Part shown: positions 25,968 to 33,991 of the stretch, in pieces
Numbering within the stretch: position 1 is the first letter of the stretch
Layout of the letters: each line of letters begins with the position of its first letter
From: Flavobacteriales bacterium
GTDB taxonomy: Bacteria > Bacteroidota > Bacteroidia > Flavobacteriales_D > Crocinitomicaceae
Length of the DNA stretch: 62,976 nucleotides
Direction: 5' to 3'
Assembly (NCBI GenBank): GCA_015665275.1
Contig: JADFAL010000015.1
Coordinates: 1 to 62,976, forward strand
The notes under the pieces: model-generated
Database searches by the model: none
What the model saw: the letters and a program-made list of their open reading frames with translations, nothing else
Told to the model about the DNA's origin: nothing
Program-made: the position numbers and the translations under genes

Positions 25968-25974
25968 ACCTTTT
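25945..25974. terminator. Bidirectional terminator overlapping a stop codon
   Basis: aaaaggtttattc (25945-25957) and gaataaacctttt (25962-25974) form a perfect 13-bp stem with a tgct loop. The stem contains the last codons and the TAA of the amidohydrolase gene. T runs flank both sides, so it can also end the convergent PorP transcript. Confidence 0.88.
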
Positions 25975-26029
25975 ACTGCAAGCTCGATTTCACAAACCAG
26001 AAAAGTAAACCGAGACTATCTTTCGTGCC

Positions 26030-26986
26030 CTAGAAAGAAGGACAAGAGATTGTTTTGAACGTAGGGAGTTTGTCCTTACAATTCAATAGCAACCCAAGTG
26101 AGATTTCGTGTGATCCACCAGATACTCCGTTATTCAAACGTGAAACGGTGATATCGTAACTATATCCTAATCGGAATTTTCCTGTATCCACTCCAATAGT
26201 TAAGATAAATGCATCGCGATTACGGAACCAACCACCGGCTGTAAAGGCTCCATATTGAACGTACGTACCAAACATCAATTCTTGGAATCCATTCTGATAT
26301 TGGTAAATCACGTTCGGCATAATCGAAGTAACGTTCTTGTATTGAGATTTTGATCCCAAAGGAATTTTTGCTCCCATGTGACCTGTCATACGGATTGGCA
26401 AACGAGAAGACCCAATGATCATGGATTCATCTGGACGATTCAAGTGGTGCGCCGCAAATCCGAAGAAGAAATGCTTATTGTATCCAACCATTCCGGCAGA
26501 TGCATCAAAGAAGTAACGATTTCCACCGCGCTGTACATCTCCTGTTTGGTAGATAAAACCACGACGGGGATCAATCATATCTCCAAATGTCAGTTTACTC
26601 CAATCCAAATACTTATTGAACATGGCTGCTTTGGCTCCGAACATCATTTTGAATTTTCTTGAAACATCCAAATGATACGAGTACACAGCACCAATACTGG
26701 AAGTAAAGATCGTTCCTTGCCCCTGCTGATCGTGTGTCGCTATTACCCCAAAACCACCCGAAATGTTTTTGAAATATTGATCGTACGATGCCGAATACGT
26801 TACATAATTTCCTGTTAAACTTGGCCATTCATTTCTATAGTTCATGGCAATTCTAGGACAACCGTGTGAACCGGCAAAAGCTGGGTTCAAATAAATCGGG
26901 TTGGCATAGAATTGCGTAAACTGTGGATCTTGTGCCGAAGCGGTAAACCCAATTGTGATGGCAATAATTGCTAAAACTTTTTTCAT
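26030..26986 (-). CDS. PorP/SprF family type IX secretion membrane protein
   Basis: A protein of 318 residues with a signal peptide ending TASA. The mature N-terminus reads QDPQFTQFYANPIYLNPAFAGS, the signature of PorP/SprF proteins (DPxFSQYMxNxxxxNPAxAG), followed by alternating outer-membrane barrel strands to the C-terminus. PorP/SprF proteins work with the type IX secretion system, some of them tied to gliding adhesin export or bound to peptidoglycan partners. It is the third gene of a unit with an ECF sigma factor and an anti-sigma/barrel fusion, 9 bp behind the latter. The unit suggests that its expression follows envelope or T9SS state. Confidence 0.93.
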   Translation of the reverse strand: MKKVLAIIAITIGFTASAQDPQFTQFYANPIYLNPAFAGSHGCPRIAMNYRNEWPSLTGNYVTYSASYDQYFKNISGGFGVIATHDQQGQGTIFTSSIGAVYSYHLDVSRKFKMMFGAKAAMFNKYLDWSKLTFGDMIDPRRGFIYQTGDVQRGGNRYFFDASAGMVGYNKHFFFGFAAHHLNRPDESMIIGSSRLPIRMTGHMGAKIPLGSKSQYKNVTSIMPNVIYQYQNGFQELMFGTYVQYGAFTAGGWFRNRDAFILTIGVDTGKFRLGYSYDITVSRLNNGVSGGSHEISLGLLLNCKDKLPTFKTISCPSF

Positions 26987-26995
26987 AGCATTAAT

Positions 26996-28903
26996 TTAAT
27001 TTCGTCGTCCTATTCTACTCTGTTTCCCCACTATTCTCAACGTCAACTGATGAGACAACGAGCGTTCATTCGTCATGAAACTACGCGAGTAATCTGCGTT
27101 GTACATTAACGAAAAGCGTTTATCACTTGAGACTACGCCCAAGGAGGCAGCTGGATCTCCATTGCTTGATACCGAAGCACCAACTGTTAACCAGTAAGCA
27201 CGGAAGTTCGCGCCTGCCCATAATTCATTTACGTTTTCATAATTGCGATACACTAGGTATGGAGAGAGACTGAATTTAGAACGTTTCGTCTCCCATTGTG
27301 AATCATCAGATTCCCAGTCTGTACCCAACGTAGCTACAAAATACGTTCCAGCTCTGCGCTTCCAACCCAAATCGTTGGAATAAATGTTATCGTTATGGCG
27401 GAAAATATTGTCTACTTGCGCACTAGCATAGAACCATTCTGTGTTCACATTCAAGCCCAATCCCATATCTCGGTACCACAACATTCTGCCCACTGGAGCT
27501 GTTCCGTCTTGATAGTAATCAATCGTGTTTCCAGGGATGAACTCAACTTGATCCGTTCCTTCCATTCGGTCAGAGTTCAACATTTTATTCCCCATTTTAA
27601 ATCGAAAGGCTGGCTCAATAGAAAGCTTGCGATTCACTGAGAATTTAGGCGAGTAGGTAATTGCTACTTCTCCTGATTGAATTCCTCCATTGTTATAATA
27701 ATGGTGCGTCATTTGAACACCAACTCCACCACGCGCACCATGTACATAACCATCAAGTCCGATTTGATTGGTAAATAATTCGTTTTCATTGTCAAGTCCT
27801 TGCAAACGAGACATCGCTTGGAATCGAGGCGCAATCATTGTTCCGGTTGCTCCGAAATTCAAATCCGTAACCGTCATTCCCGGTACATGATGATATGCAT
27901 CGCGATAATTCTTCAGCGCAATTGGATTGTTCGCCATATTTCGCAGTTGACGAACAAATTTTGACACCTTATGCTTGTACGAACTTTCATAATTCACCGA
28001 ACGTCCCTGACTTTCATTCGCACTTGCAATTGTCTCGGTTCCATCGTTACTCACAACAGACTTACCATACAACTCACGACTTACGGGGGCAACGGCAAGT
28101 CTCTGAGACTCAAGGAAAGTCGGCTTCATTGAAGACATTGGCTGCATTGTTCTGACTGGCGCTGCATTTGCCAAGGCTTGTATTGATGTTCCTGCGGTGT
28201 TTGTATTCTGTATCCCACTCGCGCCCTGCATTCCAGTTGCACTTTGAGTCCCAGATGTGCTCGGTAATCCTGAAGTATTATTGGTACTCTGTGCAGTTCT
28301 ATTCGAAGCATTGGAAGCAATTAATGAACGCTGTCCTGCCCCTATTGGACGTAACTCACGGCCATTTCCGCTATCAATTCCTGTTATTGTTGCGTCCAAA
28401 GTTGCAACTATCCCTTGATTTCCATTTTGGTTTCTACCAGCGGTAGTATTCGATCGCTGTAATTGATCTTCAAGTGTGGTTACCAACGCTTTCAAATCAG
28501 ACAGCTCTTGACGCAATTCTCTTTCTGTTGCTGTTTCTTCTAATAGCTGATAAGCAAACTCCTCGGCGTACGCTACGGTTTCAGAGAATTGTTCTTCGCT
28601 CGATTGAGATTCGTCTATTCCGAAGAAAGCAAAACTTCCAAAGATGAGAATGATCATTGTTAAGTCTCCGGCACCTGCCGCCCAATAAGCCCCTATTGGC
28701 TTGCGTTTAATTAAAGCGTTTTGATCCGAATAGACAACTTCCTCTTGCTTCACTTGTGCCATCTCCCACATGTCACGCTCGACATCCAATTCAGGGTGCT
28801 GCAAAATGAACAACTCGAGTTTTGCCACTTGGTCATCTGTCAGATTTCCTTCGGCATACTCGAAGAGCCATAAGTCTATATTTGAAAAGGAAGGTTTACT
28901 CAT
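26996..28903 (-). CDS. Trans-envelope anti-sigma factor fused to PorP-like beta-barrel
   Basis: A protein of 635 residues with a striking domain order. Residues 1-70 are cytoplasmic, with an anti-sigma-like start (LWLFEYAEGNLTDDQVAKLE, then FILQHPELDVERDMWEMA). Residues about 74-95 are one membrane helix. About 104-152 form a coiled coil (ELRQELSDLKALVTTLEDQL). About 153-260 are rich in Asn, Gln, Ser, Thr and Gly, a flexible periplasmic tether. About 340-635 form a PorP/SprF-like outer-membrane barrel. It overlaps the ECF sigma gene by 4 nt (ATGA), as anti-sigma genes do. The architecture resembles the dual membrane-spanning anti-sigma factors described in Bacteroides. It probably senses the outer membrane and releases the sigma factor. 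Confidence 0.85.
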   Translation of the reverse strand: MSKPSFSNIDLWLFEYAEGNLTDDQVAKLELFILQHPELDVERDMWEMAQVKQEEVVYSDQNALIKRKPIGAYWAAGAGDLTMIILIFGSFAFFGIDESQSSEEQFSETVAYAEEFAYQLLEETATERELRQELSDLKALVTTLEDQLQRSNTTAGRNQNGNQGIVATLDATITGIDSGNGRELRPIGAGQRSLIASNASNRTAQSTNNTSGLPSTSGTQSATGMQGASGIQNTNTAGTSIQALANAAPVRTMQPMSSMKPTFLESQRLAVAPVSRELYGKSVVSNDGTETIASANESQGRSVNYESSYKHKVSKFVRQLRNMANNPIALKNYRDAYHHVPGMTVTDLNFGATGTMIAPRFQAMSRLQGLDNENELFTNQIGLDGYVHGARGGVGVQMTHHYYNNGGIQSGEVAITYSPKFSVNRKLSIEPAFRFKMGNKMLNSDRMEGTDQVEFIPGNTIDYYQDGTAPVGRMLWYRDMGLGLNVNTEWFYASAQVDNIFRHNDNIYSNDLGWKRRAGTYFVATLGTDWESDDSQWETKRSKFSLSPYLVYRNYENVNELWAGANFRAYWLTVGASVSSNGDPAASLGVVSSDKRFSLMYNADYSRSFMTNERSLSHQLTLRIVGKQSRIGRRN

Positions 28904-29388
28904 ACCAGTTCGATCAATCCTTTTAACTGCTTTTTAATTTTGTTCCTTGCTCGGAACAAATAAACTTTTACTTGAGAGTCTGATAAATTCAAAATATCTC
29001 CAATTTCCTTATAAGAGTACCCTTCAAGATCTCGAAGAAGGATAACACTTTTTTGAATTGGAGGCAAAATGCTTACAGCTCGCTCGACCACTTGATTCGA
29101 TTCGAAGCTATTTGGCGTCACTTCCCCTTTTTCATAGTTTGCAATCTCATTGGAAAGAGTCGTTCTTCCTTTTCGATTTGCAAAATTGATCATGGTGTTG
29201 TGCGCTGTTGTAAACATCCAGGATTTTGCTTTCTCAAACTCTACCTTGTTTCTATGGATCCACAATTTTTCAAAAACGTCCTGAACAATATCTTTCGCAT
29301 CCTCCTTGTTTCGCAAGAATCGAATCGCATAACCATATAAATTGGTTGAATGCTCTTTAACGACGATATTATATTCCTTTCTTTTCAA
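28900..29388 (-). CDS. ECF-type RNA polymerase sigma factor
   Basis: A protein of 162 residues, usual for an ECF sigma factor. Region 2 is visible in AIRFLRNKEDAKDIVQDVFE followed by KLW (about residues 22-43). Region 4 is visible in LPPIQKSVILLRDLEGYSYK with EIGDILNLSDSQVKVYLFRA (about 108-150), the helix-turn-helix that reads the -35 element. It directs RNA polymerase to a small regulon, probably including its own operon. The stop overlaps the start of the anti-sigma/barrel gene by 4 nt, indicating translational coupling. The 210 bp upstream, shared with the divergent acyl-CoA synthetase gene, is where its promoter should lie. Confidence 0.95.
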   Translation of the reverse strand: MKRKEYNIVVKEHSTNLYGYAIRFLRNKEDAKDIVQDVFEKLWIHRNKVEFEKAKSWMFTTAHNTMINFANRKGRTTLSNEIANYEKGEVTPNSFESNQVVERAVSILPPIQKSVILLRDLEGYSYKEIGDILNLSDSQVKVYLFRARNKIKKQLKGLIELV

Positions 29389-29598
29389 ATTTTGGTATCC
29401 AATCAGCAGTTAAAACAATTATCGCACTGATAATGTTACAGTAATAACATGCAATAACACGATTTAGGTACATTTCTCCAAGGCGGTTTAACATCAGAGC
29501 ATGTTTGTCGACTAAAGCGCCGTTTCTGTTGAATATTTTCTAACCCCTTTTTGAGGTTTTTATCGTTATATTCGTGTCAACAAGTTTTACTAAAATTT

Positions 29599-31359
29599 AT
29601 GAGCACTCCACAACGATTATTTGATATTCCGCATTACCAGCTTTCACAGCATCCGAACGACACTATGTTTACTTCAAAAATTGAAGGAAAATGGCTTTCT
29701 GTTTCTACCCAAGAATTTCTGGATGAAGCAATGGAAGTGAGTCGGGCATTGATTGCAAAAGGAGTTGCTGTTGGCGACCGTGTAGGAATCGTTTCTGGTA
29801 CTCGTTATGAGTGGAACGTAATGGATATTGCCATTCAACAAGTGGGGGCCATTGTGGTTCCTTTTTACCCTAACATTTCCGAAAGCGATTACCGATATAT
29901 CTTCAATGATGCAGGTATAAAATTGTGCGTGGTCGGGGACGATGAATTGTATCAAAAGATCTCTAATATCAAAGGAGATGTTCCGTCCTTGGAGCACTTG
30001 TATGTTATGGAAACAAGTGACAGTCAAACGCACTGGTCGAAACTGAAAGAAGCCGGCTCGTCCGACTCCGATGATGAGATCAAATCGCGCATGGAAGCTG
30101 TGAAAAATGAAGAGTTAGCAACCATCATTTATACCTCTGGAACAACTGGAAACCCGAAAGGAGTAATGCTTTCGCACAACAACATCTTATCAAATGTTTA
30201 CGCGTGTGAGGAACCTATTCCCGCTGATAAAAACTCAAAAGTTTTGAGTTTCCTTCCAGTGTGTCACGTGTATGAGCGCATGTTGCATTATTTGTATATG
30301 TACTTGGGGTGTTCCATCTACTTTGCGGAATCTTTGGACACTATTGGAGACAATATTCGTGAAGTAAAACCGGATGTATTTACTGCAGTTCCTCGCTTGA
30401 TTGAGAAAGTATTCGATAAGATTATGGCGAAAGGAGATGAATTGTCAGGAATAAAGAAAAGACTGTTCTTCATGGCCGTTGAATTGGCCGAAGATTACGA
30501 TCCTGTAAATCGCAGTGGTTGGTATAACTTCAAATTGAAAATTGCGCGCAAATTGATCTTTTCAAAATGGCAAGAAGCTTTGGGGGGTAATGTTCGTGCA
30601 ATTGCATCGGGAAGTGCTGCTTTACAGCCTCGATTGGCACAAATATTCTTAGCGGCGGATATTCCAATTCTAGAAGGATACGGATTAACAGAAACATCTC
30701 CAGTAGTGTCGGTAAACTGCTTTCATAAAGGAATCCGTATTGGAACTGTTGGAGCATTGATTGAAGACGTAGAAGTAAAAATTGCGAAAGACGGAGAAAT
30801 TCTTGTGAAAGGACCGAACGTGATGCTTGGATATTACAACCTTCCTGAGAAGACTGCCGAAGTAATCAAAGATGGGTGGTTCCACACTGGAGATATAGGT
30901 GAAATGGTTGAAGGTAAGTATCTGAAGATCACAGATCGTAAGAAAGAAATCTTCAAGACAAGCGGAGGAAAGTATATTGTTCCTCAAGCCATAGAAAACA
31001 AACTGAAAGAATCTCGTTTCATCGAACAAGCTATGGTTATTGGAGAGGGAGAAAAATTCCCGGCAGCATTACTTGTTCCTACCTATGATTTCGTTCGTGA
31101 GTGGGCAAGACGAAAGGAAATTCAGCTTAAAGATGATTCCAATGCAGCACTTTGTTCCAACGAAGCTGTTTGTGCGCGAATTCAAAAGGAGTTGGATGAA
31201 CTGAACAAAGAACTTGGAAACTGGGAGCAAATCAAACAATTTGAACTGCTACATCAAGAAATGTCTATTGACGGCGGAGAATTGACTCCAACCTTGAAAC
31301 TAAAGCGTAAGAAGATCATGGAGATTCACAAAGACAGTGTCTCTAAAATCTACGGCTAG
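29599..31359 (+). CDS. Long-chain acyl-CoA synthetase (AMP-forming)
   Basis: A protein of 586 residues from the ATG at 29599 (MSTPQRLFDIPHYQ). An upstream in-frame start at 29551 would add 16 implausible residues. The adenylate-forming motifs are intact: TIIYTSGTTGNPKGVMLSHN (about residues 175-194), EGYGLTETSP (about 360) and GWFHTGDIGE (about 430), with ITDRKKEIFKTSGGKYI near the end. It activates fatty acids to acyl-CoA with ATP, for degradation or lipid synthesis, and probably works at the inner membrane. This long form resembles the FadD15/long-chain ligase type. Its stop overlaps that of a convergent small gene by 4 nt. Confidence 0.93.
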   Translation: MSTPQRLFDIPHYQLSQHPNDTMFTSKIEGKWLSVSTQEFLDEAMEVSRALIAKGVAVGDRVGIVSGTRYEWNVMDIAIQQVGAIVVPFYPNISESDYRYIFNDAGIKLCVVGDDELYQKISNIKGDVPSLEHLYVMETSDSQTHWSKLKEAGSSDSDDEIKSRMEAVKNEELATIIYTSGTTGNPKGVMLSHNNILSNVYACEEPIPADKNSKVLSFLPVCHVYERMLHYLYMYLGCSIYFAESLDTIGDNIREVKPDVFTAVPRLIEKVFDKIMAKGDELSGIKKRLFFMAVELAEDYDPVNRSGWYNFKLKIARKLIFSKWQEALGGNVRAIASGSAALQPRLAQIFLAADIPILEGYGLTETSPVVSVNCFHKGIRIGTVGALIEDVEVKIAKDGEILVKGPNVMLGYYNLPEKTAEVIKDGWFHTGDIGEMVEGKYLKITDRKKEIFKTSGGKYIVPQAIENKLKESRFIEQAMVIGEGEKFPAALLVPTYDFVREWARRKEIQLKDDSNAALCSNEAVCARIQKELDELNKELGNWEQIKQFELLHQEMSIDGGELTPTLKLKRKKIMEIHKDSVSKIYG

Positions 31360-31721
31360 TCGATTATAATTTCTAATTCTTTCGGCGGATTCTCCCATTT
31401 GACCATGGTAATGCGTACTACCGCATTGTGAAATTTTGGATAATGAGTTCCGGCTATTAACTTGATTTTCAAAGCATGCTTCTTGGCTTCAAGTTTGTCT
31501 ATCGAACTTTTCAAATTCGTCTCTTCCAGCTGTGCTGAAGTTACATTTCCATTCCGATCGACGGCGATTGAAAATTTCGCCCATCCTTCACTTGCCCCTT
31601 CAATTTCGAAAACAGTTTCGGGAATTACATCACGGCCATCAGCAGCTACATCTTCCCATGATAACTGAGCATGAGCTTGGGGAGCGAGAAATGACAAGAA
31701 GAAAATTAGAACGAGCTTCAT
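31356..31721 (-). CDS. Small secreted protein with TonB-C-like domain
   Basis: A protein of 121 residues with a signal peptide ending APQAHAQ. The mature part GWAKFSIAVDRNGNVTSAQL (the F-x-I-D-x-x-G-x-V-x-x pattern) followed by a basic helix and a final strand pair recalls the C-terminal domain of TonB-like periplasmic proteins, but without the N-terminal anchor and Pro-rich span of a true TonB. It is likely periplasmic; the role is unknown. It is convergent with the acyl-CoA synthetase, overlapping its stop codon by 4 nt. Confidence 0.75.
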   Translation of the reverse strand: MKLVLIFFLSFLAPQAHAQLSWEDVAADGRDVIPETVFEIEGASEGWAKFSIAVDRNGNVTSAQLEETNLKSSIDKLEAKKHALKIKLIAGTHYPKFHNAVVRITMVKWENPPKELEIIID

Positions 31722-31764
31722 TTAATTTGTTTTCAGGAATATAATAGATTTTTTTTGAACCGGA

Positions 31765-31779
31765 CCTCGAGAGCCTCAG
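31765..31779 (+). repeat. CTTCGAnnnnCTCAG-type interspersed motif
   Basis: cctcgagagcctcag lies between the TonB-C-like gene and recG. It is one of five related copies in the window (see 16940-16955). Confidence 0.4.
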
Positions 31780-31839
31780 CCCTCGAATAGTTAGACTTTA
31801 TTTACAACCGTGGTAAAAACTCGAAGCCAATAAACATAG

Positions 31840-33933
31840 CTACGCTATTTTTCCCCAGTCAGGGCGACTTTTCAATGCATGTATCAATTGACCGCGAAGC
31901 CCTGAATGGTCTTCTTTTTCCAGATTTGGATCATCTTGAAGTATTTCGATAGCGACCTTTCGTGCGAGTGCGACCAAATGCCCATCTCGTGCAAGATTCG
32001 CAATCTTCAAATCCAGAACACCGCTTTGTTGTGTTCCCATTAAATCACCCGGACCCCGTAATTGCAAATCCACTTCAGCGATTTCAAAGCCGTCATTTGT
32101 ACGCACCATCGTATTCATGCGTTTCTTGCTATCCGGCGAAATTTTATCTCCTGTCATTAGAATACAGAAAGATTTCTCTGCTCCTCGCCCTACTCTGCCT
32201 CTAAGTTGATGCAATTGAGACAAGCCAAATCTTTCAGCACTTTCAATTACCATTACAGACGCGTTCGGAACATTAACTCCTACTTCGATCACCGTTGTCG
32301 CGACCATAATTTGAGTTTCACCACGAACGAATCGGTTCATCTCAAATTCCTTATCTGCTGGTTTTTGCTGACCATGAACAATACTCACACGATATTCGGG
32401 CAACGGAAATGCTCTTTGAATCGCTTCGTAGCCTTCCATCAAGTTATTGTAATCCAACTTTTCCGATTCATGAATTAATGGATATACAATGTATACTTGA
32501 CGTCCTTTCGCAATTTCCTCCTTCATAAAACCAAACACTCTTAGGCGTTGTTCATCCTTTTTGTGAACGGTCGTAATCGGCTTTCTTCCTGGAGGTAATT
32601 CATCTATTACAGAAACGTCCAAATCTCCATAAAACGTCATCGCCAATGTTCTTGGAATAGGAGTTGCCGTCATGATTAACACATGCGGTGGTGTTGTATT
32701 TTTGCGCCACATTCTTGCTCGTTGGGCCACGCCGAATCTATGTTGTTCATCGATAACAACAAGTCCCAAATTCTTAAACTGAACTGTATCTTCCAGCAAG
32801 GCGTGCGTTCCGATCAGTAATTGCATTTCTCCATTCTGCAATGCCTCATGCAACACTCGGCGATCCTTTTGTTTCGTGGAACCGGTTAACAAACCAACTT
32901 TGATCTCCATCCCATCTAAAAATTCCTTCAGCGATTCGTGATGTTGAATTGCCAAAATCTCCGTGGGAGCCATTAGTGTAGCCTGAAACCCGTTATCCAA
33001 TGCCAGTAGCATCGTTAACAAGGCCACCAACGTTTTCCCACTTCCCACATCTCCTTGCAACAAGCGGTTCATGTGATGCCCAGTGGTCATATCCGAACGA
33101 ATTTCTTTGAGCACACGCTTTTGAGCGCCTGTTAATTCGAAGGGTAAATGTTTTTCGTAGAACGTATTGAAATTGGTCCCAACCTTATCGTAAATGAAGC
33201 CTTCCGATTTCGTTAACGCAATCTTCTTTCGCACCAACAACTCCAATTGAAGCAATAATAATTCTTCGAACTTGAGGCGTAGCTTAGCCGCTTCCGCTTG
33301 TTCTTGCGTTTTCGGAAAATGCACCCAAAGCATGGCCTGATTTCTTGTGATCAAGCGGTTTTCTTTGAGAATGGATTCGGGCAACCAATCTTCAAAAACA
33401 ATCGGAACTTGTTCTTTCAAGTTCAATTGTAACTTGTGCAATCCTCTTGAGTCCAGGTGAGATGCCGAAAGTTTTTCGGTGCTTGGATACACTGGCTGCA
33501 GTCCCTTTTCGTGTTGCTGAATCGGGGTCATTTCTGGATGCGGAATGTTCCATTTGTTGCCGTATTGAGCAGCCTTACCGTAAAGTACTATCGTTTCGTT
33601 GATTTTGATCGATTTCTTAATCCATTGTGCCCCCTTAAACCAAACGAGTTGGATCATCCCCGATGTATCTTGAAAGTTCGCCACGAGTCGTTTGCGTCTT
33701 CCTGCTCCTTCTTCTCGCATCCCGGTGATTCGCCCCTTCAATTGCACGGGTGTATTCGCCATCTCGGGAATATCCGCAATTTGATGAAAAACGGATCGAT
33801 CTACGTAACGAAAAGGGAAATAATAGAGGAAGTCTTGAAATGTGTGGACCCCGATTTCCTTCTTGAGTACTTCGGCTCGTTTCGGCCCAACACCCTTTAG
33901 GAATTCGATCGGCGTCATCCACTTATCATTCAT
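31840..33933 (-). CDS. recG: ATP-dependent DNA helicase RecG
   Basis: A protein of 697 residues, the normal RecG length. The N-terminal wedge/OB domain reads FLKGVGPKRAEVLKKE and ITGMREEGAGRRKRLVANFQ. The helicase core has Walker A GDVGSGKT (about residue 294), the RecG-type DEQHRFG box (about 392), TATPIPRTLA, and late motifs VATTVIEVGVNVPNA and QLRGRVGRG. RecG remodels stalled forks and Holliday junctions during repair. It lies upstream of no close partner; a strong terminator separates its start from the end of the dsbD-like unit. Confidence 0.97.
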   Translation of the reverse strand: MNDKWMTPIEFLKGVGPKRAEVLKKEIGVHTFQDFLYYFPFRYVDRSVFHQIADIPEMANTPVQLKGRITGMREEGAGRRKRLVANFQDTSGMIQLVWFKGAQWIKKSIKINETIVLYGKAAQYGNKWNIPHPEMTPIQQHEKGLQPVYPSTEKLSASHLDSRGLHKLQLNLKEQVPIVFEDWLPESILKENRLITRNQAMLWVHFPKTQEQAEAAKLRLKFEELLLLQLELLVRKKIALTKSEGFIYDKVGTNFNTFYEKHLPFELTGAQKRVLKEIRSDMTTGHHMNRLLQGDVGSGKTLVALLTMLLALDNGFQATLMAPTEILAIQHHESLKEFLDGMEIKVGLLTGSTKQKDRRVLHEALQNGEMQLLIGTHALLEDTVQFKNLGLVVIDEQHRFGVAQRARMWRKNTTPPHVLIMTATPIPRTLAMTFYGDLDVSVIDELPPGRKPITTVHKKDEQRLRVFGFMKEEIAKGRQVYIVYPLIHESEKLDYNNLMEGYEAIQRAFPLPEYRVSIVHGQQKPADKEFEMNRFVRGETQIMVATTVIEVGVNVPNASVMVIESAERFGLSQLHQLRGRVGRGAEKSFCILMTGDKISPDSKKRMNTMVRTNDGFEIAEVDLQLRGPGDLMGTQQSGVLDLKIANLARDGHLVALARKVAIEILQDDPNLEKEDHSGLRGQLIHALKSRPDWGKIA

Positions 33934-33944
33934 AAAGTAAAGCT

Positions 33945-33978
33945 AAAAAAAATCCCTCTGAGCGTTTCAGAGGGATTT
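33945..33978 (-). terminator. Terminator after the dsbD operon
   Basis: aaatccctctga (33950-33961) pairs with tcagagggattt (33967-33978) in a 12-bp perfect stem, with a T run on the minus strand. It lies 14 bp after the dsbD-like stop. Confidence 0.9.
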
Positions 33979-33991
33979 GATCTATTTTGAA

